The notes under the pieces: model-generated | What the model was told of the DNA's origin: nothing | The model's database searches: none | The model's input: the letters and a program-made list of their open reading frames with translations, nothing else | DNA from: Oscillospiraceae bacterium | GTDB lineage: Bacteria > Bacillota > Clostridia > Oscillospirales > Ruminococcaceae | Direction: 5' to 3' | DNA length: 57,205 nt | NCBI GenBank assembly: GCA_017518255.1 | Contig: JAFWVK010000051.1 | Location: forward strand, 1-57,205 | Position numbers and translations under genes: made by a program | Shown here: one piece after another, positions 24,740 through 32,069 of the stretch | How the letters are laid out: each line of letters starts with the position of its first letter | How positions within the stretch are numbered: the first letter of the stretch is position 1

Positions 24740-24768
24740 TTGCGTTTTCCGTCATAATGTGTTATAAT
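24740..24768 (+). promoter_or_regulatory. Promoter of the unknown-trpS unit
   Basis: TTGCGT at 24740-24745, 17-base spacer, TATAAT at 24763-24768. The surrounding CCCATTGCGTTTTCCG resembles that of the promoter at 778. Confidence 0.7.
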
Positions 24769-24835
24769 ATAAAGGCGATTTGTCTGAACGGGATACTGTT
24801 CGGGCGAAGATACAATGAGAAAGGATTTCATAATT

Positions 24836-25369
24836 ATGGCAGACCAGAACTTTATCAGAAGAATTCCTGTCAGTAAAACATATCTGACAACCAGATTTCA
24901 GGCATTGCATCTCTCACCCTCCAATTTCACACAGTATATGACCAAAAGCACGGTCTACGGTGTTGTGGTGGATATGCCGATGTCTCCGACTGTTCTGACG
25001 ACACTTGTGTGCTACATCAACGGTGCAGCAAATCTTTATTTCAACAACGGCAAGGATTATTCCGGCGCAGCACAGCGTTATCCGGGCGTTGTGCAGGCAG
25101 CGCGCGTGTTTGTCGCAAATGCGGGCAATTATATCGACGGAATGAAGCCGGTTGAAAATTTCGAGCTGCCGTCGGGAATGACGCATTTTGCATATATCCT
25201 GACAACCGGCGGTATCTACCGCCTGGAGCTGACTTCGACAAACGATTCCGGTACGGAGAAAGAACGCCTGTTCAAGAATCTGTATCACCGTCTGATGAGT
25301 GAGCTGCGCAGTGCTCAGCTCAAGGATCAGGCCTCCGGAATTGACCCGGATGCTGCACTGAAAAAATAA
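24836..25369 (+). CDS. Conserved-looking protein of unknown function upstream of trpS
   Basis: A 177-residue soluble protein without signal peptide or membrane helix. I use ATG 24836, 11 bases after AGAAAGG, rather than ATG 24815, which lies inside that site. It has mixed alpha/beta character, with VYGVVVDMPMSPTVLTTLV and LYFNNGKDYSG near the middle and THFAYILTTGGIYRLELT followed by a helical end. These features recall small roadblock-like or profilin-like folds but I cannot assign a family. Its stop overlaps an upstream ATG of trpS, and the trpS ribosome site lies directly after it, so the two are co-transcribed. Confidence 0.75.
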   Translation: MADQNFIRRIPVSKTYLTTRFQALHLSPSNFTQYMTKSTVYGVVVDMPMSPTVLTTLVCYINGAANLYFNNGKDYSGAAQRYPGVVQAARVFVANAGNYIDGMKPVENFELPSGMTHFAYILTTGGIYRLELTSTNDSGTEKERLFKNLYHRLMSELRSAQLKDQASGIDPDAALKK

Positions 25370-25389
25370 TGTCCGGAGGTGTAATCAAA

Positions 25390-26403
25390 ATGGAACAAGC
25401 TGCTGCACAGAAAAAACGGATTTTCAGCGCGATTCAGCCGACCGGCGTCTTCACGCTCGGAAATTATATCGGTGCTGTCCGGAACTGGGACAAATTACAG
25501 GAGGAATTTGACTGCATCTACGCAATTGCCGATCTCCATGCAATTACGGTCGCACAGGAGCCGGCAGAGCTGCGGAAAAATACGATGCGCGCATTCGCGC
25601 TGATGCTCGCCTGCGGAATGGATCCGAAAAAAAGCATTACCTTTGTTCAGAGTCAGAATCCGCACCATGCCGAGCTGAGCTGGGTGCTGTCCTGCTCAAC
25701 AATGTTCGGCGAGCTGAGCCGCATGACGCAGTTTAAGGACAAGAGCGCGAAGCATGCCGATAATATCAATGCGGGTCTCTTTACTTATCCGGTTTTGATG
25801 GCTGCCGATATTCTCGCTTATAACGCAGATCTGGTTCCGATCGGTGCAGATCAGAAGCAGCATCTGGAGCTTGCGAGAAATATTGCACAGCGCTTCAATC
25901 AGCGCTTCGGCGAGACCTTTACCGTTCCGGACGGCTACTTCCCGAAACAGGGTGCAAGACTGATGTCGCTTCAGGACCCGACCAGAAAAATGTCCAAATC
26001 TGATGAGAATGCGAACGGCTGCGTTTATATTCTCGATGACAAGGATACCATTCTCCGGAAATTCAAACGCGCAGTGACAGATTCCGAAACAGAGGTGTGC
26101 TTCCGCGAGGGCAAGGACGGCATCAATAATCTGATGACAATTTACAGCGCCGTCACCGGGAAAGATATGGATGAAATTGCAGCGGAATTTGCAGGAAAAG
26201 GCTACGGCGATTTCAAGATTGCAGTCGGAGAAGCCGTTGCAGATCATCTCAAGCCTGTGCAGACGGAGTATGAAAAGCTGATTGCGGATAAAGCCTATCT
26301 GACGCAGTGTATGCTGGAGGGCAGCGAGCAGGCTTACCGGATTACCCGCAAAACCTTGCAGAAAGTGTACCGCCGCGTCGGATTTATCGACCGGAAAGCA
26401 TGA
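25390..26403 (+). CDS. trpS: Tryptophan-tRNA ligase
   Basis: A 337-residue class I aminoacyl-tRNA synthetase charging tRNA-Trp. The HIGH-equivalent is PTGVFTLGNYIGA, the KMSKS loop is DPTRKMSKSDEN, and PVLMAADILAY plus GADQKQHLELARNIAQRFN make the tryptophan and ATP pocket. The ATG at 25390 follows CGGAGGT; the ATG at 25369 overlaps the previous stop and lies before that site. The length is normal for bacterial TrpRS. No T-box is present upstream of the pair. The end of the gene leads into an imperfect stem-loop at about 26429-26472 without a clear T run. Confidence 0.96.
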   Translation: MEQAAAQKKRIFSAIQPTGVFTLGNYIGAVRNWDKLQEEFDCIYAIADLHAITVAQEPAELRKNTMRAFALMLACGMDPKKSITFVQSQNPHHAELSWVLSCSTMFGELSRMTQFKDKSAKHADNINAGLFTYPVLMAADILAYNADLVPIGADQKQHLELARNIAQRFNQRFGETFTVPDGYFPKQGARLMSLQDPTRKMSKSDENANGCVYILDDKDTILRKFKRAVTDSETEVCFREGKDGINNLMTIYSAVTGKDMDEIAAEFAGKGYGDFKIAVGEAVADHLKPVQTEYEKLIADKAYLTQCMLEGSEQAYRITRKTLQKVYRRVGFIDRKA

Positions 26404-26503
26404 TTTTTATGCAATTTGTTGTTCTATATTCACATAAAACCGACGGAAAGCCGCCTCGCTTTTTGTGCGAATATTGGAACTTCAGATTTGTGAAAAATAA
26501 CAC

Positions 26504-26532
26504 TTGCTTTTTTTCAGAAAATGAGGTAGAAT
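26504..26532 (+). promoter_or_regulatory. Promoter very close to the mazG start
   Basis: TTGCTT at 26504-26509, 17 bases, TAGAAT at 26527-26532. Transcription should begin at about 26539, only a few bases before the ATG at 26542. Confidence 0.6.
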
Positions 26533-26541
26533 TATAACAAT

Positions 26542-27390
26542 ATGAAAACGAGCGAAAAAACTCTTGCAAAATTGCGGAACTGCCCGCGCTACGGAATCAC
26601 AGAGCTGCTTGAAATTATGCAGGCTCTGCGCAGCGAAAACGGCTGCCCCTGGGACAGGGAACAGACACACGGCAGTATCCGGCAGGATTTGCTTGAGGAA
26701 ACCTATGAGGTTGTGGAAGCAATTGATTTGAACTCGGTTCCGATGATGCGTGAGGAACTGGGGGATGTCCTGCTTCAGGTTGTCTTTCACTGCCAGATTG
26801 AAGCGGAGCAGCAGCATTTCACATTTGATGATATCTGCGATGAGCTTTGCAGAAAGCTTGTCATCCGGCATCCGCATGTGTTCGGCAGTGTCAGCGTTGC
26901 AGACAGTGATGAGGTCCTGAAAAACTGGGACAGCATCAAACAGGAGACAAAGCACCAGTCTACCGCAACGGAAACGCTGGAAGGCGTCTGTAAAGCACTG
27001 CCTGCGCTGATGTATGCGCAGAAGCTCGGAAAACGGGCAGGCAGAGCCGGTATGGACTGGACAAGCGCCGAGGATGCTTTCGGCTATATCCGGAAGGAAA
27101 CGGATGAACTCGAAGAGGCAATGCAGAAAGGCAGTCAGGACGACATTGAGGAAGAACTGGGCGATCTGCTGTTTTCCTGTGTCAATACGGCACGGCATCT
27201 GAACATAGATGCAGAAACAGCTCTCAACGGCGCTTCAAAGAAGTTTTTGCAGCGCTTTGCCCGGACAGAACAGCTTGTGCTCGCGGACGGCAAACAAATG
27301 AAAGACCTGCCGATCGAGACGCTCGATACATATTGGACAAAAGCAAAAGAAATAACAAAGCGTGATTCGGACTTGAAAGATCAGATATGA
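26542..27390 (+). CDS. mazG: Nucleoside triphosphate pyrophosphohydrolase MazG
   Basis: A 282-residue enzyme hydrolysing (d)NTPs to monophosphates and pyrophosphate. It contains two MazG domains: the first with CPWDREQTHGSIRQDLLEETYE and EELGDVLLQVVFH, the second with GMDWTSAEDAF, KETDELEEAM and EEELGDLLFSCVN; the paired ExxE/ExxD residues bind magnesium. The gene order mazG-HU-S4 protein is that of the Bacillus yabN-hup/yabO region. The ATG has no normally spaced Shine-Dalgarno site (GAGG lies 15 bases upstream) and sits right after the promoter, so the transcript may be almost leaderless. Confidence 0.94.
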   Translation: MKTSEKTLAKLRNCPRYGITELLEIMQALRSENGCPWDREQTHGSIRQDLLEETYEVVEAIDLNSVPMMREELGDVLLQVVFHCQIEAEQQHFTFDDICDELCRKLVIRHPHVFGSVSVADSDEVLKNWDSIKQETKHQSTATETLEGVCKALPALMYAQKLGKRAGRAGMDWTSAEDAFGYIRKETDELEEAMQKGSQDDIEEELGDLLFSCVNTARHLNIDAETALNGASKKFLQRFARTEQLVLADGKQMKDLPIETLDTYWTKAKEITKRDSDLKDQI

Positions 27391-27477
27391 CACAAGTTCA
27401 TCCCGAATGTATTCTGCAGGAAGACTGCGGATATACAGGAATTTTTAATTCAGAGATGCAATGTGGAGGATCTAACA

Positions 27478-27756
27478 ATGACTAAGATCGAATTGATCGG
27501 CGCTTTGGCACAGAAGGGTAACTGTACCAGAAAAGAAGCAGATGACGCGCTCACGCTCGTAACTTCTGTGATTATTGAATCCCTGATGGCGGGGGAGAAG
27601 GTTCATCTGACCGGTCTGGGTACCTTTGAGATTCATGACCGTAAGGCAAAGGAAACAAAGAATCCCCGCACCGGCAAGCCGATGACGACACCGGCGAAAA
27701 AGGCTCCTGCGTTCCGCGCTTCCAAGCACTTAAAGGAAGCTGTGAATCAGAAGTGA
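27478..27756 (+). CDS. hup: HU family DNA-binding protein
   Basis: A 92-residue histone-like protein that bends and compacts DNA. The sequence MTKIELIGALAQKGNCTRKEADDAL begins the helical dimer region, VHLTGLGTFEIHDRKAKETKNPRTG leads to the beta arms, with Pro in the tip (TPAKKAPAFRASKHLKEAV). The start at 27478 has GGAGG eight bases upstream; an in-frame GTG at 27463 lies before that site. It ends by overlapping the GTG of the S4-domain gene. Confidence 0.96.
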   Translation: MTKIELIGALAQKGNCTRKEADDALTLVTSVIIESLMAGEKVHLTGLGTFEIHDRKAKETKNPRTGKPMTTPAKKAPAFRASKHLKEAVNQK

Positions 27757-27995
27757 GACTTGACAAATATCTGAAGGTTTCCCGGCTGATGAAGCGCCGC
27801 ACCGTCGCAAACGAGGCGTGCGATGCCGGACGTGTGTCCGTCAACGGAAAACCTGCCCGTGCATCGTATGACGTGAAAATCGGCGATCTGATCGAAATTG
27901 CGTTCGGTCAGCGAACCATGCGAGTGCGCGTTGCGGCAGTTTCTGAATTTACGACAAAGGAAAACGCTGCGGATCTGTATCAGATCGAACCGTAA
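27753..27995 (+). CDS. rqcP: S4-domain RNA-binding protein RqcP (YabO)
   Basis: An 80-residue protein consisting of one S4 RNA-binding domain: RLDKYLKVSRLMKRRTVANEACDAGRVSVNG, then KIGDLIEI. RqcP binds stalled 50S subunits with RqcH and helps add Ala tails to nascent chains in ribosome quality control. It starts with GTG in the GTGA overlap with hup, so translation is coupled. Its place after mazG and HU matches the conserved Firmicutes order. A terminator follows. Confidence 0.92.
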   Translation: MRLDKYLKVSRLMKRRTVANEACDAGRVSVNGKPARASYDVKIGDLIEIAFGQRTMRVRVAAVSEFTTKENAADLYQIEP

Positions 27996-28068
27996 TCAGG
28001 CAGTTTCCGTTTCCGGGCATGTCCGTTGAAGGCTGTTCGGTACGCGGTTCTTCCGTTACAAAACACAG

Positions 28069-28104
28069 AATGCCCCGGCTGAGGACTTCAGCCGGGGCAT
28101 TTTC
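28069..28104 (+). terminator. Terminator of the mazG-hup-rqcP unit
   Basis: A perfect 14-base stem (28069-28082 with 28088-28101; AATGCCCCGGCTGA on the left) is followed by TTTC. Confidence 0.85.
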
Positions 28105-28170
28105 AAGCAGAATACGCGGAGGAAGCCTGCGGATGCAGACCTGAAAGTGAATATTTTCATGCACGAAAGG

Positions 28171-28199
28171 TTGACTTTTTTGCTGTTCTGTTGTAAAAT
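28171..28199 (+). promoter_or_regulatory. Promoter of the ATP-grasp pair
   Basis: TTGACT at 28171-28176, 17 bases, TAAAAT at 28194-28199. Confidence 0.8.
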
Positions 28200-28250
28200 A
28201 GAAGTAATGGCAGATTGCCGTTCGACTTTATATTTTGGAGGCTTCAGACA

Positions 28251-29144
28251 ATGGATACCTATAATGGCTGGCTGATTGTAAACAGCTACTACAATCCCGC
28301 GAAGTTCAATTCTCTTTACAGACTGCTTCAGGAAGCAGCAGACCGCGCAGGGCTGCATTTTTCCAAGTGGACATCCGATCAGCGCCCGACCGTGATCGGT
28401 TCGGCTGCGCGTGAGCCCAGACCTTCATTTGTACTTTTCTGGGATAAGGACGTTCTGCTGGCAAAATCAATGGAACTTTCCGGTCTGCGTCTGTTCAATT
28501 CCGCAAGAGCAATTCAGCTTGCCGACGATAAGGCGGAAACTGCACTGAAGCTTGCTGCGGCAGGCATCCCGATTCCCGATACCATTCCGGCACCGACCTG
28601 TTTCCCCGGCTGCAAGCGGAATCCCGCTTCGGCAGAGCAGGCTGCAAAAATTCTCGGCTGGCCGCTGGTAATCAAAGAGAATAAGGGCAGCTTCGGTCAG
28701 CAGGTTTATCTTGCAAACAATGTCCGGGAGGCAGAGCGGATTCTGCTCCATATCGGTGAGCATGACTGCGTGTTCCAGCGCTTTATTTCAGAGAGCGCCG
28801 GAAAAGATCTCCGCGTGACGGTTGTCGGCGGCAAGGTAATCTGTGCAATGGAGCGCCAGTCTCAGTCCAGAGATCAGTTCCGTTCCAATATGGAACTCGG
28901 CGGCACTGCAACTGCAAGAGCCATCTCCCCGCTGGAGGAGAAGCTTGCGCTTGAATCCGCAAAAGCACTCGGTCTGGACTTTGCCGGTGTGGATATCCTG
29001 ATGGGAAAATCGGAAGATGAGCGCTATGTCTGCGAGGTCAATTCCAATCCGCAGCTTCAGAGTACAATAGATGCCTGCGGCATTAACCCGGCTACCAGCA
29101 TTATGTGGCATATCCGCTCTTCCCTGAACCAGTCGGCAGAATGA
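28251..29144 (+). CDS. RimK-type ATP-grasp ligase, first of a pair
   Basis: A 297-residue cytosolic ATP-grasp enzyme. It starts at ATG 28251, nine bases after TTGGAGG. The N-terminal pre-ATP-grasp fold contains WLIVNSYYNPAKFNSLY; the ATP-grasp has WPLVIKENKGSFGQQV, QRFISESAGKDLRV, GGKVICAMERQS, FRSNMELGGTATA, LDFAGVDILM and the metal-binding CEVNSNPQL. This order is that of RimK, which adds glutamate to protein or peptide ends. The acceptor is unknown. Its stop overlaps the ATG of a second ATP-grasp gene, so the two are made together. The usual RimK partner genes are absent, so a small-molecule or peptide ligase is also possible. Confidence 0.85.
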   Translation: MDTYNGWLIVNSYYNPAKFNSLYRLLQEAADRAGLHFSKWTSDQRPTVIGSAAREPRPSFVLFWDKDVLLAKSMELSGLRLFNSARAIQLADDKAETALKLAAAGIPIPDTIPAPTCFPGCKRNPASAEQAAKILGWPLVIKENKGSFGQQVYLANNVREAERILLHIGEHDCVFQRFISESAGKDLRVTVVGGKVICAMERQSQSRDQFRSNMELGGTATARAISPLEEKLALESAKALGLDFAGVDILMGKSEDERYVCEVNSNPQLQSTIDACGINPATSIMWHIRSSLNQSAE

Positions 29145-29962
29145 TCCGGAAAAACGGTATTTTGCTCTATGACCGTGCAGATGCCGAACGGAACAGATGG
29201 TTTATCCAGCGATTATGTGAAGCAGCAGAGCCGGAGGGGCTATCTCTTCGGCTCTGTATTCGTGAAGAGCTCTGCATTTCGGAGATTTCCGCAGATTTCC
29301 TGATCAACCGCAGCCGCAATGCCGGAATATCACGCTTCTGTGAGGAAGAACTCAGAATCCCCGTATATAACAGTGCGCAGGTAACCGATATTACAAACGA
29401 CAAATACAAAACGCATTTGTTTCTGCGTGCGCACGGTCTTCCCACTGCGGATACGGTTCTGGTTGAGGATGCACAGTTTCCGCGAAGCGCAATGCCGCCT
29501 CTGGTTGCGAAACCGCCCTGCGGACACGGCGGGGAAGGCGTGCGGATGCTCTCCGATCTCTATGCTTTGAAGCAGGCGGAACGCGAAATGCCGAGGCCGC
29601 TTCTTCTTCAGGAACCGGTGCAGACCGGCTGGGATACGAGAGTATATGTCATGGGCGGGGAAATCTATGCAGCGGTTCTCCGGACTTCCGATTCCGATTT
29701 CCGGAGTAATTATTCGCTCGGCGGTTCAGCCGCTCTGATGCAGCCGGACAGTGAGATGCAGGCACTGGTTTCCCGTGTGCAGGCTGCTCTGCCGCTGGAT
29801 TTTGCAGGCGTGGACTTCCTCCGGCGCAAAGACGGCAGCTATGTCATCGGTGAGATCGAGGATGCAGTCGGATGCAGGATGCTGTATGCGCTGACAGCTT
29901 TCGATCCTGCGGCGGATTTCATCCGGATGATTTCCGGCAGACTTCTGAAATGTTCAAAATGA
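29141..29962 (+). CDS. RimK-type ATP-grasp ligase, second of a pair
   Basis: A 273-residue ATP-grasp protein beginning in the ATGA overlap with the first. It has the shorter N-terminal part (NGILLYDRADAERNRWFIQ), an ATP-binding stretch VAKPPCGHGGEGVRML, LLQEPVQTGWDTRVYVMGG, FRSNYSLGGSAAL and LDFAGVDFLRRKDGSYVIGEIED. The final metal motif reads EIEDAVG where the first protein has EVNSNP, so the usual Asn is Asp. It could be active with altered metal binding, or act with its partner on a shared substrate, for example as the second step in a two-step ligation. Products and substrates are unknown. A dockerin protein gene follows after 14 bases. Confidence 0.82.
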   Translation: MIRKNGILLYDRADAERNRWFIQRLCEAAEPEGLSLRLCIREELCISEISADFLINRSRNAGISRFCEEELRIPVYNSAQVTDITNDKYKTHLFLRAHGLPTADTVLVEDAQFPRSAMPPLVAKPPCGHGGEGVRMLSDLYALKQAEREMPRPLLLQEPVQTGWDTRVYVMGGEIYAAVLRTSDSDFRSNYSLGGSAALMQPDSEMQALVSRVQAALPLDFAGVDFLRRKDGSYVIGEIEDAVGCRMLYALTAFDPAADFIRMISGRLLKCSK

Positions 29963-29976
29963 AAGGACTAGAATTC

Positions 29977-31914
29977 ATGCAGAAAAGATGTAAGTCATTT
30001 TTGGCTGCGGTTTTATCTGTTTCCTTCCTGCATTCCGTTATGTTCGGCGCGTTCCCTGCCGGAGCGGCTGATGCTTCCCGTTCGGGCGGACAGACAGTCG
30101 TTTTGCAGGATGCCGCCGGCATAGCCGCTTCCGAAACAACAGATTCCGCAGCAGAGACAACCGCACCGGCAGAAACATCAACCTCTGCCGCAGCCACAGA
30201 AACGACCGCAGCAGCAACCGCTCCGGATACGATTCTCACGGCGGAAACTACTACGACGGAGACTACTGCCACGGAGACTACTACAACGGAGACTACTACG
30301 ACAACTGCACCGGTTGTGCTGCCGGTTCCTGAGCTGACGGCAGAATTTGAGCCGGGTATTCCGACCGGCGATACTGTGATGTATGTGAAGCTGCTTGAGC
30401 ATACCGGCGTGCAGGCAATCGGCATTTCCGTTGTTCTGCCGGAGGTGCTGTCTGCCGATGCTGACGAGAGCGGAACCTGTATGCTGATGTTCTCGGATGC
30501 GTTTGATGAAGAAAATACCTTTACGTATTACAATGCCGAAAGCCATACGCTTTCTCTTGTCTGTGCCGGAATGGATGCATCTTCGGAGGAGACAGAGGTT
30601 TGCCGGATTCCGCTGCATATTGCCGAGGAGGCGGAATGGGGCAAAGAGTATCCCGTGAAGCTTCTGCTCAGCAGCCTTGCTCTTTCTGACGGCAGAACAT
30701 TCACGGATATTGAGAGTCAGGTGCAGTTCGTTCCGGAGGAATCGGCTGTGCGGACACTCTCCGAAACTGCCATAGCGAAAAATGAAGCGGGAGAATCCGT
30801 TCAGCTTTCGCTTTCTCCCGCTCCGCCGGAAGGCTCATGCAGATGGGAGAGCAGCAATCCGGAGGCGGTTTCCGTAACGGAGGACGGGCTCATTACCTTC
30901 CTGAAGGAAGGTTACGCCGATATTACCGTAACATGTGAAAAGCGCAGCTATGTTTGCAGCGTCGTGATCCGGTTTAACCGTTCGCTGAACTGCGAGACAA
31001 TTGAAGCAAAAGACAACGGCGATACATTTCAGCTTGCACTGGAGCCGGCACCGGATGTTCCGGTACAGTGGGAATCCTCGGACACGGCTGTTCTCAGCAT
31101 TGATGAAAACGGACTTGCCGCCGCACACCGGAACGGCACGGTGACTGTCCGAGTGTTCAGTGATTCGTTTGAATATGTGTTCCCGGTCAGTGTGGTCATT
31201 CCGCGCGAGATCAGCGAAAGTACATGCCGTCTGACTGAACGCGGAAAGCAGCACCGGCTCTCCGTTCTGCCCGCACCTCCCGATGAAATTCAATGGTCAA
31301 GCGATCATCCGGAGATTGCGAGCGTGTTTTCTGACGGAACGGTTATCCCGCTGAAAAACGGAAAAACTGTAATCCGTGCGGTTTGCGAACAGATTGAATA
31401 CACTTGCGAAGTGACCGTGAAATTTACGTATGCATTGAATTTTACGGATGTCGCCTTCAAGAATGCCGGCGAGGGCGTCGCGCTTGCGCTGCTGCCGAAG
31501 GATGATGAGATGCCGGCTGTTCACTGGCAGAGCAGTGATCCCGAAATTGCAAGCGTGGACGGGGAAGGCAATGTGACGGTTCTGAAAAAAGGTGAGGCAG
31601 TGATCTATTGCGTTGCAGACGGTGTCACATATACCTGTCATGTTACCCTTTTGCCGTATCTGCGCGGAGATGTGGACAGCAGTACAGTCATAGACATCAC
31701 GGATGCACAGCTGACTTTGCAGTATTATACGGACAGCCTTGCCATGAAAAAGGGAGCGCTGCGTGCGCACCAGCTGCTTGCCGCGGACGTTGATGAGAAC
31801 GGCATTGTCGATCTGGACGATGCAACGATGATATTGGCGTATTTTACGGAGAATCTTGCGCAGAAAGAACCGACATGGGAGGATATCATATTCCAGATGA
31901 CCGGTCAAAGCTGA
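29977..31914 (+). CDS. Secreted dockerin protein with a Thr-rich linker, cohesin-like module and four BIG2-type repeats
   Basis: A 645-residue exported protein. ATG 29977 is chosen because AAAGGA lies nine bases upstream; earlier ATGs at 29950 and 29959 precede that site. Signal peptide: residues 1-33. A Ser/Thr/Ala/Glu linker runs about 53-111. A beta-domain at about 117-257 resembles a cohesin (GDTVMYVKLLEHTGVQAIGISVVLP). Four Ig-like repeats of about 75 residues follow (starting near 259, 335, 410 and 485), each with the pattern W-x-S-S-x-P/T-x-x-x-S-V followed by G-x-x-x-x-x-x-x-G, the BIG2 signature. A dockerin ends it (562-645; second half DVDENGIVDLDDATMILAYF). The BIG2 stack may act as a spacer to the cell wall. 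Confidence 0.8.
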   Translation: MQKRCKSFLAAVLSVSFLHSVMFGAFPAGAADASRSGGQTVVLQDAAGIAASETTDSAAETTAPAETSTSAAATETTAAATAPDTILTAETTTTETTATETTTTETTTTTAPVVLPVPELTAEFEPGIPTGDTVMYVKLLEHTGVQAIGISVVLPEVLSADADESGTCMLMFSDAFDEENTFTYYNAESHTLSLVCAGMDASSEETEVCRIPLHIAEEAEWGKEYPVKLLLSSLALSDGRTFTDIESQVQFVPEESAVRTLSETAIAKNEAGESVQLSLSPAPPEGSCRWESSNPEAVSVTEDGLITFLKEGYADITVTCEKRSYVCSVVIRFNRSLNCETIEAKDNGDTFQLALEPAPDVPVQWESSDTAVLSIDENGLAAAHRNGTVTVRVFSDSFEYVFPVSVVIPREISESTCRLTERGKQHRLSVLPAPPDEIQWSSDHPEIASVFSDGTVIPLKNGKTVIRAVCEQIEYTCEVTVKFTYALNFTDVAFKNAGEGVALALLPKDDEMPAVHWQSSDPEIASVDGEGNVTVLKKGEAVIYCVADGVTYTCHVTLLPYLRGDVDSSTVIDITDAQLTLQYYTDSLAMKKGALRAHQLLAADVDENGIVDLDDATMILAYFTENLAQKEPTWEDIIFQMTGQS

Positions 31915-32014
31915 ATAAAGAAAACGGGCAGTTCATCCGCTTTTCAGCGAGTGCTGCCCGTTTGGTTTCTGATCTGACTGCCGGAATATTTTTCTCTTGT
32001 ATCACTTGAAAAGC

Positions 32015-32053
32015 AGCGGTCTGTGTACCGGTATCGTACACAGACCGCTTTTT
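32015..32053 (+). terminator. Terminator between the converging dockerin and lyase genes
   Basis: The 14-base stem AGCGGTCTGTGTAC (32015-32028) pairs with 32036-32049 and is followed by five T residues. A second stem (AAACGGGCAG with CTGCCCGTTT, about 31923-31964) lies nearer the dockerin gene. Confidence 0.85.
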
Positions 32054-32069
32054 GTCTCAAATCATTGAT

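Noticed and set aside
25369..25392. ATG at 25369 as start of trpS
   Set aside because: It precedes the CGGAGGT ribosome site, whose spacing fits ATG 25390.
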